DNA from: Gracilibacillus orientalis
GTDB lineage: Bacteria > Bacillota > Bacilli > Bacillales > Amphibacillaceae
Reading direction: 5' to 3'
Assembly (NCBI RefSeq): GCF_900114645.1
Contig: NZ_FOTR01000009.1
Location: forward strand, 62,001-126,000
DNA length: 64,000 bases
The position numbers were made by a program, and so were the translations under genes. This document shows positions 26,776 to 35,785 of the stretch, one piece after another. Under the pieces are notes generated by a model, which did no database searches, was not told where the DNA came from, and saw only the letters and a list, made by a program, of their open reading frames with translations. Positions within the stretch are counted from its first letter, which is position 1. The number at the start of each line of letters is the position of its first letter.

Positions 26776-28170
26776 TTATAATGCGATGTCTTTGTTGACT
26801 GCTTCTTTATCGTCGTATTTTTTAATGTTTAGTTTTTTCATTATTTTAGATGTTAATGTTCCAGATAAGATGGAGTCATTTACATTTAATGCTGTACGTC
26901 CCATATCGATTAGTGGTTCTACAGTAATAAGTAAACCTGCTAATGCTACTGGCAGATTCATAGATGATAGCACGATTAATGCAGCGAATGTTGCACCACC
27001 ACCAACACCAGCAACACCGAATGAACTAATACCAATGATTAAAATCAATGGCAATAAGAAACCTGGCGATAACGGATCGATTCCTTGTGTAGGAGCGATC
27101 ATTACTGCTAGCATCGCTGGATAGATACCAGCACAACCATTTTGACCAATAGTAGCACCAAATGATGCTGCCATATTAGCTGTACCACTATGCACACCGA
27201 GACTCTCTTTTTGCACCTGAATCGTTAACGGAATAGTACCTGCGCTTGATCTTGATGTAAACGCAAAGCCCAGTACTGGTACTACTTTACGTATATAAGT
27301 TAATGGATTCAAGCCAAATACAGCTAGAATAATCATGTGAATAATAAACATGGCAATCAATGCGACATATGATGCACCAACAAATTTACCCAGTTCAATA
27401 ATACCTGCTATATTTGTCTGTGCTACTGTATTTGCCATTAATCCTAAGATACCAAATGGTGCTAAGCGTAAAATGATGGTTACAATACGCATGATCACTG
27501 TATAAAACGTGTTTACTATATCTACAAATTTTTCCGCTTGTTCCGGTTGCTTTCTCCTTACACCCAACACAGCAATTCCGACTAAAATAGAGAAAATAAC
27601 AACAGCAATAACAGATGTTGCACGTCCTCCTGTCATATCTAAGAAAATATTAGACGGAATAAATTCTAATATTTTTTGCGGGGTTGACATGCCATCTAAG
27701 GAACCTAATCTCTCTTCAAGCGCTAAACCACGCTCTTCTTCTTCTTGCCCCATTTCAATTTGATCAGCATTTAAGTCGAAAATAGTGGAACTTGTTACCC
27801 CAACTACTGCAGCTATCATAGCGGTAGAGACAAGGATACCAATAATCCATGCTGACATTTTTCCTAGTTCGGATGATTTCTCTAAATTAATGATTGATTG
27901 AATAATAGAAACCATTACTAATGGAATAACAATCATCATTAATAGACGGACATATCCTCTCCCAACAATGTTATACCAATCTGTTGTCGCACTTACAACT
28001 TCTGAATCTACTGAATAGACAATTTGTAAAAAGGCACCTAATAGAATACCCAAGCCTAAACCTGCGAAAACTCGTTTACTGAACGATACATATTTTCTCT
28101 GCATACCAATTAAAATACCGATAAATAATAGCATGATCGCAATATTGATAATTATTAAAAATGTATTCAT
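26776..28170 (-). CDS. tcyP: L-cystine uptake symporter TcyP
   Basis: A 464-residue dicarboxylate/amino acid:cation symporter (DAACS) family member, closest by length and sequence feel to B. subtilis TcyP (463). Features are FAGLGLGILLGA at the N-terminus, TGGRATSVIAVVIFS, the re-entrant FTSRSSAGTIPLTIQ loop (serine-rich HP1), NGCAGIYPAMLA and the VGGGATFAALIVLSSM segment of HP2. AAGGAGGAG precedes the ATG. The upstream 300 bp show no obvious riboswitch. It is monocistronic. Cystine import would feed the same sulphur metabolism as metY elsewhere in the window. Confidence 0.93.
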   Translation of the reverse strand: MNTFLIIINIAIMLLFIGILIGMQRKYVSFSKRVFAGLGLGILLGAFLQIVYSVDSEVVSATTDWYNIVGRGYVRLLMMIVIPLVMVSIIQSIINLEKSSELGKMSAWIIGILVSTAMIAAVVGVTSSTIFDLNADQIEMGQEEEERGLALEERLGSLDGMSTPQKILEFIPSNIFLDMTGGRATSVIAVVIFSILVGIAVLGVRRKQPEQAEKFVDIVNTFYTVIMRIVTIILRLAPFGILGLMANTVAQTNIAGIIELGKFVGASYVALIAMFIIHMIILAVFGLNPLTYIRKVVPVLGFAFTSRSSAGTIPLTIQVQKESLGVHSGTANMAASFGATIGQNGCAGIYPAMLAVMIAPTQGIDPLSPGFLLPLILIIGISSFGVAGVGGGATFAALIVLSSMNLPVALAGLLITVEPLIDMGRTALNVNDSILSGTLTSKIMKKLNIKKYDDKEAVNKDIAL

Positions 28171-28501
28171 CTTTTCTCCTCCTTTTTATTAAACCGATAT
28201 AAATACTTGGATTATGTTACATTTTATTATTTCATATGTCAAAACTTATGATTTGTGCAATAAAATATTTCCAAGTATTTATTATTTTATCAATATATCT
28301 TTGGTTACTTCTAGAGTGTTTGTCGTTCATCTCATTTTGTTCATCAAACACCATCATAAGAAAAAACGGGAAAGCCCACCCGGTCCTTATAACAGACAAA
28401 AATAAGAATCGTGAACATGCAAAAAGGGTGGATATCTTATCGTTTACTTTGCTCACATACGGTTGAAATGAATAGTATAGATAACACCCGCTTCGGCTTG
28501 T
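28171..28501. other. Upstream region of tcyP
   Basis: AT-rich DNA that should contain the tcyP promoter. Short open frames on both strands lack ribosome binding sites and family likeness. From 28502 the gap is occupied by two inverted copies of the structured repeat. Confidence 0.4.
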
Positions 28502-28605
28502 CCATTTCGCTTTCCGGGTGGCATGCTCGTCAGCTAACTTTGCAAAGAAAAGCCCTTTGCAAAGTGGATCTTCCGATCACGCTGATCACCCAGGAGTCGA
28601 AATGG
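28502..28605 (+). repeat. Structured dispersed repeat, full copy
   Basis: Outer arms are CCATTTCG (28502-28509) and CGAAATGG (28598-28605). The inner arms are GGGTG (28516-28520) and CACCC (28587-28591). An internal hairpin, ACTTTGCAAAG/CTTTGCAAAGT, spans 28537-28565 with an A-rich 7-nt loop. It carries GGATCTTC and CAGGAGTC. The arms differ in sequence from those of the other copies but pair perfectly. Confidence 0.85.
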
Positions 28606-28733
28606 CCGCCTACGCTAAATAATGCTCGACAATGCGTGTAAGTATTGATGACGACTGCCATTCTATGTTTTAAGAAAACTCGACATGTTCCGTGTACATA
28701 ACATTGTAGCATCACTATCTAGCGAAGGCCGGA

Positions 28734-28837
28734 CGCTTCCACTCCAGTGGGAACTGTTTTACTCGAAGATCCACTTTTCCAAGCGGTTTTTGCTCGGAAA
28801 AGTTAGCTGAGAGGAAAACCCCACGGAAAGGGAAGTG
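28734..28837 (-). repeat. Structured dispersed repeat, inverted copy
   Basis: This copy runs opposite to the one at 28502. The outer arms CGCTTCC/GGAAGTG and the internal hairpin TTTTCCAAGC/GCTCGGAAAA each have one imperfect pair. The inner arms GTGGG/CCCAC are perfect. The conserved GGATCTTC is present on the minus strand. The two copies flank a spacer of about 130 bp. Confidence 0.75.
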
Positions 28838-28950
28838 ACCAGCCGTAGCGATTGCCTAACACTCTATACCTTTCAAAACACTCTTTATTTATGTCGCTGC
28901 TATAAGACAAAACGCTGTTATACCACGGATTATATATTTTCTTTAATTAT

Positions 28951-28982
28951 AAAAAAACTTGCACTCACTAGGAGTACAAGTT
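28951..28982 (-). terminator. OsmC-family gene terminator
   Basis: AACTTG.ACTC pairs with GAGT.CAAGTT on the minus strand, followed by seven T residues at the end of the OsmC-like gene. Confidence 0.8.
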
Positions 28983-29430
28983 AGCTTGCAATCGATAAAT
29001 CTTCTTCTAATACAAGTTCAACGTTCCCTTGAATTGCGCGGGAGATCATACAGGATGACTCTGCTTGTTTGACGATATTTTTTAGTCGCTGCAAATGATC
29101 TGCGGTTGCTTCTTTGTTTAATACCACGACTGGACGATGAGTAATTCGTTTATAGGTAAATACTCCATTGGATACATCCACGTCTCCCAGAGAACTTAAT
29201 TCTATGTGCTCCAGAGGTAAATGTGCTCGTTCGATCATTGCCGCCAGTGTTATTAAATAACAGGTAGCTGCAGCACCTAGTAACATCTCGTCTGGATTTG
29301 TACCAATACCCGGACCATCCATTTCTGGAGGGATAGAAATTTGAGTGTTAAGATTGCCTGCCTGAATATGTCCTACTTCATTTCTGCCACCAGGCCACGT
29401 GGCATTTAACGTAAATTGATGTAATGCCAT
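28981..29430 (-). CDS. OsmC family peroxiredoxin-like protein
   Basis: A 149-residue OsmC/Ohr-superfamily protein of the SACOL1771/YmaD group. The two redox cysteines are in AATCYLITLAAM and ESSCMISRAI. The N-terminal TWPGGRNEVGHI and GTNPDEMLLGAA are typical. Members reduce organic hydroperoxides using low-molecular-weight thiols. The start is supported by AAAGGATG 8 nt before the ATG. It is monocistronic between two terminators and lies beside the TerC manganese exporter gene, both plausible stress genes, though co-regulation is not shown. Confidence 0.9.
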   Translation of the reverse strand: MALHQFTLNATWPGGRNEVGHIQAGNLNTQISIPPEMDGPGIGTNPDEMLLGAAATCYLITLAAMIERAHLPLEHIELSSLGDVDVSNGVFTYKRITHRPVVVLNKEATADHLQRLKNIVKQAESSCMISRAIQGNVELVLEEDLSIAS

Positions 29431-29493
29431 TTTTATTCATCCTTTCCTTCCCCTAGTATAGACATGATGCTTCAGATGATAAAAATGATCTGT

Positions 29494-30264
29494 TTACGCT
29501 TCTGCTTCACCTTTTTTACTAGAAAGGAACCAGCCAGCTACTGCAATAGCAACAAGCACAAGATAGAACGTTAACTTCCATGCTAACGAGTGTGCGAAAT
29601 CATGCGGCAATAAGTGGACATCTTCATGAGCTAATACACTTATTACCAATTTAATACCAACCCATCCAACAATAATAAATGCTGCAACTTCTAATCCAGG
29701 ACGTTCTTTCAATAATCTAACAAATACATTTGCTGCAAAACGCATAATGATTAACCCGATCATCCCACCAGCTAATACTACAAGGAATTGTCCTGTATCA
29801 AGACTCCCGATTGTACCAAGACCTGTTTCAGGTAAAGCTACAGCTAATGCTACGGCAGCTAAAATAGAATCTACCGCGAATGCTAAGTCGGCAAATTCGA
29901 CTTTTAAGACGGTCATCCAGAAACCGGTTCCGCCTTTTTTCTCGGCCTCTTCTTCAAGTTCTTCCGTTTCTCCCTTATTCTTCTTACGAAATGTGTCATA
30001 TAAGTGCTTAATCGAGATAAATAATAAATAAGCTGCTCCAATTGCCTGTACTTGCCATACATCAACAAGGAACGAAATAATAAATAATGAAGCAAACCTT
30101 AAAACAAAAGCACCTGCTAACCCATAAAAGAGTGCTTTTTTACGTTGGTCATCCGGTAAATGTTTTACCATTATGGCTAGAACAAGCGCATTATCCGCTG
30201 CTAAAATCCCTTCAAGACCAATTAAAACTAATAACACCCATCCGTACTCTAAAAGTAATTCCAA
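29494..30264 (-). CDS. TerC family manganese exporter (MeeF/MeeY-like)
   Basis: A 256-residue TerC-family membrane protein of the B. subtilis YceF/YkoY (MeeF/MeeY) group, which exports Mn2+ and helps metallate secreted proteins. Conserved acidic motifs sit in helices: EGILAADNALVLA near residue 18 and EFADLAFAVDSILAA in the second half. A charged cytoplasmic loop (KKNKGETEELEEEAEKKGG) separates two bundles. It starts with TTG at 30264, downstream of AAAGGAG. A yybP-ykoY (Mn) riboswitch and a consensus promoter lie directly upstream, which strongly supports the manganese role. Confidence 0.93.
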   Translation of the reverse strand: MELLLEYGWVLLVLIGLEGILAADNALVLAIMVKHLPDDQRKKALFYGLAGAFVLRFASLFIISFLVDVWQVQAIGAAYLLFISIKHLYDTFRKKNKGETEELEEEAEKKGGTGFWMTVLKVEFADLAFAVDSILAAVALAVALPETGLGTIGSLDTGQFLVVLAGGMIGLIIMRFAANVFVRLLKERPGLEVAAFIIVGWVGIKLVISVLAHEDVHLLPHDFAHSLAWKLTFYLVLVAIAVAGWFLSSKKGEAEA

Positions 30265-30320
30265 ACTACTCCATCTCCTTTAGTACATAAATATGATCTC
30301 CACCAGCTAATAAAGGCCAT

Positions 30321-30438
30321 AAAAAAAACGAGACCTTTACCACTGATGGTAAAGGTCTCGCTAACAACGTCGAGTTGCCAATAATGCCGGAGATTACTCT
30401 CGAAATGACGGCATTTACTGTAACAGCTACTCCCCTTT
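30321..30438 (-). promoter_or_regulatory. yybP-ykoY manganese riboswitch with terminator
   Basis: Read on the minus strand from 30438, the element has the conserved AAAGGGGAGTAGC 5' strand, the ACAGTAAATGCCG and GAGAGTAATCTCCGGCAT helices, the CTCGACG loop segment and the 3' GCGAGACCTTTACC strand (30348-30361). This 3' strand also forms a perfect terminator stem, GAGACCTTTACC/GGTAAAGGTCTC, with eight T residues (30321-30361). The two pairings are mutually exclusive, so Mn2+ binding should stabilise P1, disrupt the terminator and turn on the TerC exporter. Confidence 0.95.
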
Positions 30439-30450
30439 ATGTATGTTATA

Positions 30451-30479
30451 ACTATAAGTCTTTTTTTACTTCATGTCAA
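30451..30479 (-). promoter_or_regulatory. Promoter of the Mn-riboswitch transcript
   Basis: TTGACA (30479-30474) and TATAGT (30456-30451) lie 17 bp apart, just upstream of the riboswitch. This is a near-consensus sigma-A promoter. Confidence 0.8.
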
Positions 30480-30490
30480 TCTGTACTTAT

Positions 30491-30531
30491 CAAAAAGACC
30501 CAATACCATCCAAGTGATAGCATTAGGTTCT
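30491..30531 (-). terminator. pgcA terminator
   Basis: On the minus strand ACCTAAT.CTATC pairs with GATGGTATTGGGT-type sequence (one wobble and small bulges), followed by a T run. Confidence 0.6.
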
Positions 30532-30546
30532 TCTTTTTCTTCTTCA

Positions 30547-32265
30547 TTATGCATGAATAATCTTATTTATTCTTTCCTCTACTTCTGTTTGAATATTTTG
30601 TAAAAGGGCTTTACTTTGATTGGCATCATCTGTTTTAACACCGAAATAACTTTTAATTTTAGGTTCCGTACCAGAAGGACGGAAACATACCCAAGCATCA
30701 TTTTCTAATAAAAATTTCATGACGTTTTCTTTTGGTAAAGTAATGTCCTCTTCCGTCGCATCGATTGGTAATTGACGCTTACTGCTTTGATAATCTTCGA
30801 TAGCCGTTACTTGTAATCCACCTAATTGCGTAAATGGATTTTTACGAATATCTTCCATAATTGCTGCAATTTGTTCTGCACCGTCTTTACCTTTCAGTGT
30901 TAATGATTTCAAACCTTCTAAGTAATAACCGTGTTGTTCATATAATGTATCTAATGCCTCTAATAATGTCTTCCCTTTCGTCTTCCAGTAATTCGCCATT
31001 TCACATGCTGCTACTGCTGCTTGTACCGCATCTTTATCACGGACGAAATCTCCAATTAGGTAGCCATAGCTTTCTTCATAACCGAAAAGGAATTGTCTTT
31101 CATCCGATTCAAATTGTTTTATTTTTTCTCCGATAAATTTAAACCCCGTTAACGTGTTAATCGTATCGACACCATAATGAGAAGCGATCGCTCGTCCCAA
31201 TTCCGTTGTTACAATTGTTTTAATGAATTGTCCATTTTTGAGTTCCTTATCATTTGAATGTGATAACGTGTAATCTAATAACAAAGATCCCAACTGATTA
31301 CCTGTTAATACTTGATAAGAACCATCGCCATCTTTAACAGCAACACCCAAACGATCTGCATCTGGATCTGTACCAATTAAAATATCTGCATCGACTTTTT
31401 TTCCTTGTTCAATTGCCATCTCAAATGCTTGATGCTCTTCAGGATTTGGCGATTGCACTGTCGAGAATTCTGGATCCGGTTTTGCTTGTTCTTTCACCAC
31501 ATGTACATGATCATAGCCAATTTGAGCTAATCCTTTTAACACTAGGTCGTGTGCCGTTCCATGCAATGGTGTAAAAACAATATTGACTGTATTTTCTTCT
31601 GCTTGCTTTTGAATGGTTTTCAGCTCTTGGAGGTAAGCTTTATCTACTGTTTCCCCAACCCATTCCAAGAGTCCTGCACTTTCAATTTCTTCCTTACTTT
31701 TTACGCTAACATTCAATTCATCTTCTACTTTATTTACTTCTTCAATAATGGATGCAGCTTCTTTTAATGGTACTTGTCCACCGTCCTCGTTATATACTTT
31801 AAAACCATTATATTCTGGAGGGTTGTGACTGGCTGTAATCATGATACCGGAGGCCGTGTTTAAATACCTAACCGCAAATGAAAGTAATGGTGTTGGGCGT
31901 AATGATTCAAATACATATGCCTTTATATTGTGTGCTCCTAAAACCCTTGCCGTTTCTACAGCAAATTCCTGTGACATATAGCGAGAGTCATATGCTATCA
32001 CAACCCCTTTGTTATGTGCATGATCTATATGTTGTGTTATGTAATTAGCCAATCCTTCCACTGCTTTACGAACAGTATAGATGTTCATTCGATTGGTTCC
32101 AGGTCCTAGCATTCCACGCATACCACCTGTACCAAAGGTTAAATTGGTATAGAAGGAATCTTCTAACTCATTCTCACTTTTGGATAGTTCATCTAATTGT
32201 TTTTCTAAATCTTCATCAAGCGCTGTAAACGATGTCCATTTTTTTAATGTATCTTGCCATGTCAT
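30547..32265 (-). CDS. pgcA: Alpha-phosphoglucomutase / phosphohexomutase
   Basis: A 572-residue alpha-D-phosphohexomutase that interconverts glucose 6-phosphate and glucose 1-phosphate for UDP-glucose, glycolipid and teichoic-acid synthesis (B. subtilis PgcA has 581). The phosphoserine loop is TASHNPPEYNG (S146), the Mg site is GTDPDADRLGV, the sugar-specificity loop is GYEESYGYL and the phosphate-binding loop is FRPSGTEPKIKSYF. The N-terminal GTGGMRGMLGPG is also typical. GGGGGAAATCGC precedes the ATG. The gene is monocistronic and has its own terminator. Confidence 0.95.
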   Translation of the reverse strand: MTWQDTLKKWTSFTALDEDLEKQLDELSKSENELEDSFYTNLTFGTGGMRGMLGPGTNRMNIYTVRKAVEGLANYITQHIDHAHNKGVVIAYDSRYMSQEFAVETARVLGAHNIKAYVFESLRPTPLLSFAVRYLNTASGIMITASHNPPEYNGFKVYNEDGGQVPLKEAASIIEEVNKVEDELNVSVKSKEEIESAGLLEWVGETVDKAYLQELKTIQKQAEENTVNIVFTPLHGTAHDLVLKGLAQIGYDHVHVVKEQAKPDPEFSTVQSPNPEEHQAFEMAIEQGKKVDADILIGTDPDADRLGVAVKDGDGSYQVLTGNQLGSLLLDYTLSHSNDKELKNGQFIKTIVTTELGRAIASHYGVDTINTLTGFKFIGEKIKQFESDERQFLFGYEESYGYLIGDFVRDKDAVQAAVAACEMANYWKTKGKTLLEALDTLYEQHGYYLEGLKSLTLKGKDGAEQIAAIMEDIRKNPFTQLGGLQVTAIEDYQSSKRQLPIDATEEDITLPKENVMKFLLENDAWVCFRPSGTEPKIKSYFGVKTDDANQSKALLQNIQTEVEERINKIIHA

Positions 32266-32397
32266 GCGATTTCCCCCTTAGTCTAACATTATATATTCTT
32301 ATACTAGCATAGTCTTTCTATCGTTTCTAATGTTACCTCACGTCACTTTACGTGGAGTACTAAGCAACGAACTTTGTGATCCCCGCAGCGTTTGTAA

Positions 32398-32460
32398 AGC
32401 ACTTGGCAGGAAATAAATTCTAAAATAACGAGATTTCACGTCAGAATTTATCACGGTGCT
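32398..32460. repeat. Nested inverted repeat between pgcA and the AI-2E gene
   Basis: AGCAC/GTGCT enclose a perfect 9-bp pair, ATAAATTCT (32413-32421) and AGAATTTAT (32443-32451). There is no T run, so it is not an intrinsic terminator. The rest of the 333-bp gap shows only the expected promoter space. Confidence 0.5.
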
Positions 32461-32598
32461 CATCGTCCATAAAACCTGATAAGTTTCACTAACCATCATC
32501 GAAGGTTAAAAATCCGACTGACTATGGAATCGAATCATTTTTAGCCTAGCTCAAATACCATTTTTTCCATTTTATATGATAGAATAGAATGGACGAAT

Positions 32599-33705
32599 AT
32601 GATAGAAAAGGTTGTGGCGTTTTTGTTTGAAAAAAAAGGCATACGTATTCTCTTTACATGTATACTGATTTTTACATTAATCTATCTCATCTCTTTAACA
32701 AAGTTTATATTTGAACCTGTTGGTGCTTATCTAACCGCCATTTCGGTTCCTATCATTGGAGCTGGGATTATATTTTATATTACCAATCCGATTGTTAACT
32801 GGTTAGAAAAAAAGAAATTACCACGAATTGCAGGTACGTTTATCGTGTTCCTCTTGATTCTGTTCTTGGTTACCATAATAATTAACTTCGTTGCTCCTGT
32901 TGTCCAAAAACAATTTTCAAACTTTGTTGATAGTATCCCGAAAATGGTAAACAATGCTGAGAATCTGTTCGAAATGTGGCAGGAGAATCAAAATATTATA
33001 CCACCACAGTTTGAAAATACAATTCAAAACGTAACGGATAACTTCAATCAATATGCTGAAAGAATCACATCTAGTATTATCGGAGTAATCGGTCAAATTT
33101 TCAGTTTTGTTTTTGCTTTTTTCTTAATACCGTTCTTCCTTTTCTTTATGTTAAAAGACGGTTACAAATTTGCGCCCTTTGTATCAAAATTCCTAAGTGC
33201 TAGCAAAGAAAGAAGCTTTAAAACATTAACAGCAAACATTAATCATACGCTGGCTTCGTTTATCCAAGGTCAATTTATCGTGAGTGTTTGTGTTGGGGTG
33301 ATGCTTTATATTGGCTATTTGATCATCAGACTGGAGTACTCCTTGTCCTTGGCATTGTTCGGATTAATAATGAATTTCATTCCATTTCTAGGTCCATTTT
33401 TATCAGCAATTCCCGCCATTATCGTTGGCTTCTTTCAAGAGCCAATCATGGCACTATGGGCCACTATCGTAATGGTGGTAGCGCAACAAATTGAAAGTAA
33501 TCTCATCTCTCCAAATGTGATGGGAAGGGCATTGGCTATTCACCCATTAACCGTTATTACTCTGATTTTAGCTGCAGGAGGAATTGCAGGATTTTTAGGA
33601 TTATTGTTCATCATTCCTGCGTATGCGGTTGTTAAAACGATCATTGCACATTTCTATCGTGAGTGGAAACAAAAACAACCAGAAGAGGATCCGGATTTGT
33701 TATAG
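32599..33705 (+). CDS. AI-2E family transporter
   Basis: A 368-residue membrane protein of the AI-2E/PerM family. It has an N-terminal pair of helices, a helix followed by a soluble amphipathic segment (NFVDSIPKMVNNAENLFEM...), and then five to six C-terminal helices. The C-terminal part has the typical LMNFIPFLGPFLSAIPAI, QQIESNLISPNVMGRALAIHPL and GGIAGFLGLLFIIPAYAV. Family members have been assigned to autoinducer-2 export, Na+/H+ exchange or unknown jobs, so the substrate is open. The ribosome binding site is weak, and the ATG at 32599 is the most natural start. It is monocistronic. Confidence 0.9.
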   Translation: MIEKVVAFLFEKKGIRILFTCILIFTLIYLISLTKFIFEPVGAYLTAISVPIIGAGIIFYITNPIVNWLEKKKLPRIAGTFIVFLLILFLVTIIINFVAPVVQKQFSNFVDSIPKMVNNAENLFEMWQENQNIIPPQFENTIQNVTDNFNQYAERITSSIIGVIGQIFSFVFAFFLIPFFLFFMLKDGYKFAPFVSKFLSASKERSFKTLTANINHTLASFIQGQFIVSVCVGVMLYIGYLIIRLEYSLSLALFGLIMNFIPFLGPFLSAIPAIIVGFFQEPIMALWATIVMVVAQQIESNLISPNVMGRALAIHPLTVITLILAAGGIAGFLGLLFIIPAYAVVKTIIAHFYREWKQKQPEEDPDLL

Positions 33706-33738
33706 AAGAGAAGAATAGACGATGATATAAGATACCAT

Positions 33739-33768
33739 GGCTTTTCGCCACTTATGCTGGCGAAAGCC
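33739..33768 (+). terminator. Hairpin after the AI-2E gene
   Basis: GGCTTTTCGCCA pairs with TGGCGAAAGCC with one bulge. The T run is short, so the terminator is probable only. Confidence 0.5.
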
Positions 33769-33830
33769 TTAGTTACCTTATTAAAAAAGCACATAAGACA
33801 ATTTCACTTGAAGATGTGATGCTTTTACCA

Positions 33831-34349
33831 TTATTCTAAATGCTTGACCATAATATAATTGTTATGTTCTTCATCTCCTATAAAGATAGAGTAAGACCCT
33901 CTCTTTTCAAATCCCATTTTTTGATGAAAATCAATTGCATTTTTATTTTTGCGCCATATTCCTAACCAGATGTCGCTTTTTTCCCTCTCTCTTGCAATAT
34001 CAATCCCTGTTTGCAGTAGTAATTTTCCTAATCCTTTCTCATGAAAAGTATTCTTCACGTAAATACGTTCGATTTCCAGGGCGTTATCACCTATTTGGTA
34101 TGTTTGGGCGTCTCCTTCATTTACTTTTAAATAACCTGTTAGCATGTTGTCTACGTATTGGAATAAAAATGTCGAGGATGGATTGCTTAGTTCTTTCGTT
34201 AGTTGTTCTGAATTGAAGGCTTGTTCTAAATATTCATTAATATTTTCGGGTGTGTTTAAATGACTGTATGTTTCATTATACGTTTCTGTACCAAGGTCCT
34301 GTAGCAACTCTAAGTCTTCCAGTGTACATTTTCTAATACTTGTTTGCAC
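33831..34349 (-). CDS. paiA: Spermine/spermidine N-acetyltransferase (PaiA-like)
   Basis: A 172-residue GNAT acetyltransferase, equal in length to B. subtilis PaiA. The acetyl-CoA loop is FHEKGLGKLLL, preceded by the beta-strand LEIERIYVKN; IWLGIWRKNKNAIDFHQKMGFEKRG is motif B with the terminal strand. The N-terminal IRKCTLEDLELLQ and the PENINEYLEQAFN block match PaiA. It would acetylate polyamines, so it connects to speE/speB in the same window, although the genes are 28 kb apart. It starts with GTG at 34349 behind GAGAGGA. paiB is not adjacent. Confidence 0.88.
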   Translation of the reverse strand: MQTSIRKCTLEDLELLQDLGTETYNETYSHLNTPENINEYLEQAFNSEQLTKELSNPSSTFLFQYVDNMLTGYLKVNEGDAQTYQIGDNALEIERIYVKNTFHEKGLGKLLLQTGIDIAREREKSDIWLGIWRKNKNAIDFHQKMGFEKRGSYSIFIGDEEHNNYIMVKHLE

Positions 34350-34534
34350 TAAATCCTCTCCCTTACAGTTTTTTTAAATTAAACTTTGCTTATTGGGCAA
34401 AATTTAATGGCAGGTAATTCAAGTATATTGGGTAATTCTTATTCAGTCAATGAAAGCGAATTCAGATTTTAACATTTTTTAGTTATTTTATCTCTTATCA
34501 GTTTTTAATGATAAAATGCACTAAAAAAATTCAT

Positions 34535-34563
34535 AAAAAAAGCCTTAGCATTTCGCTAAGACT
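34535..34563 (-). terminator. TRAP operon terminator
   Basis: GTCTTAGC pairs with GCTAAGGC on the minus strand, followed by seven T residues, 15 bp after dctP. Confidence 0.85.
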
Positions 34564-34577
34564 TATTTGGGATGAAA

Positions 34578-35720
34578 TTATTCACCCATTACTTCTGCAA
34601 TTTCTTCTTGAAGTTTATCGAAGATTTCCGGATCGATACCTTCTACTTCATCACGATAGTATTGATGTACTGGTTCTGCAGCCTCTCTAAACTCAGCAAT
34701 TTGATCTTCATTTAGTTCGATAATTTCGGTTTCGTTTTCTGTATCAGCTTCAATTGCTTCTAAACCTGCTTGATTTTGAGATTTTTGCTCGTCAAATACC
34801 CAATCTTGCATTTCTGTTACTGTTTCATCTACTACGGCTTTCACATTTTCATCAAGACCGTTATACCACTCTGTATTAGCTGTAGTCATTGCTACATAGT
34901 TATTATGGTTAGAAATCGTTACAGTATCTTGTACTTCATGGAAACTTGCTGACTCGATAAAGAAAATCGGGTTTTCCTGAGCGTCAACCGTTTCACGGTC
35001 TAATGCTGTGTACAGTTCACCCCAATCCAATGCTTGAACAGTTGCACCATAGGCATCATATGATTCACGCATTAGTGGTGATTCTTGCACACGCATATTG
35101 AGTCCTTCCCAATCAGAAGGTGACTCGATACCAACATTACTAGTCCATGCCATTGCACCTTCTGTCCAGTATGAAAGTGGTGAAATGCTATGCTCTTCAT
35201 ATTTTGCTCTTAAATCCTGATTCAATGCTTCACTATTAGTTAATACTTCCTGAACTTGTTCTTGATCAGATGGGAAGAAATAGTGAAGGGAGAAAATTTG
35301 ACCATCTGATACTTGACCACCCGTAAAACCTGGTGACATAACTGCCAGTTGAACTCCACCTTGTTGTAATAGTTGCGCTTGGTCAACACTACTACCTAGT
35401 GAACCATATTCTAATGCATCTACTGTGATAGCTCCACCTGTTTTTTCACTAATACGGTTAGCAAACTCTGCTGCATATTCATATTGAACCTCACCTTGAG
35501 TTTCTTCTGTTACGAATTGCCATTCATCTTCTTCAAATTCTCCTGCTGCTTCTTCGCTTCCTTCACCTTCAGAACCTGTATCCGTTTCTTCACCTGTATC
35601 TTCTTCTGTGTTGCCTTCATCTGTTCCTTCTTCACTGTCTCCACCACATGCAACTAGCAAAAAGCTAAGTGTTAAAATGGAGAGTAGCATAATAAGATAC
35701 TTTTTGTTTAAAATGACCAT
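34578..35720 (-). CDS. TRAP transporter substrate-binding lipoprotein (DctP type)
   Basis: A 380-residue extracytoplasmic binding protein. A lipoprotein signal peptide ends at LLVAC (Cys about 25), followed by an acidic linker of about 45 residues (E/G/T/D-rich), common in halotolerant Firmicutes. The DctP fold starts near residue 70. The conserved NMRVQESPLM region carries the arginine that ligates a substrate carboxylate, and GELYTALDRETVDAQENP is the family motif. The substrate is unknown but should be an organic acid. It is last in dctQ-dctM-dctP, 65 bp after dctM, and precedes a terminator. Confidence 0.92.
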   Translation of the reverse strand: MVILNKKYLIMLLSILTLSFLLVACGGDSEEGTDEGNTEEDTGEETDTGSEGEGSEEAAGEFEEDEWQFVTEETQGEVQYEYAAEFANRISEKTGGAITVDALEYGSLGSSVDQAQLLQQGGVQLAVMSPGFTGGQVSDGQIFSLHYFFPSDQEQVQEVLTNSEALNQDLRAKYEEHSISPLSYWTEGAMAWTSNVGIESPSDWEGLNMRVQESPLMRESYDAYGATVQALDWGELYTALDRETVDAQENPIFFIESASFHEVQDTVTISNHNNYVAMTTANTEWYNGLDENVKAVVDETVTEMQDWVFDEQKSQNQAGLEAIEADTENETEIIELNEDQIAEFREAAEPVHQYYRDEVEGIDPEIFDKLQEEIAEVMGE

Positions 35721-35785
35721 TACCCCCTAGTAATTTTTTAATATTTTATTTTAAGCGGCTAAATATTTTAGCACACTTTAATAAC

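Noticed and set aside
28214-28715. Several ORFs of 60-76 residues on both strands
   Set aside because: They have no ribosome binding sites and overlap the structured repeats.
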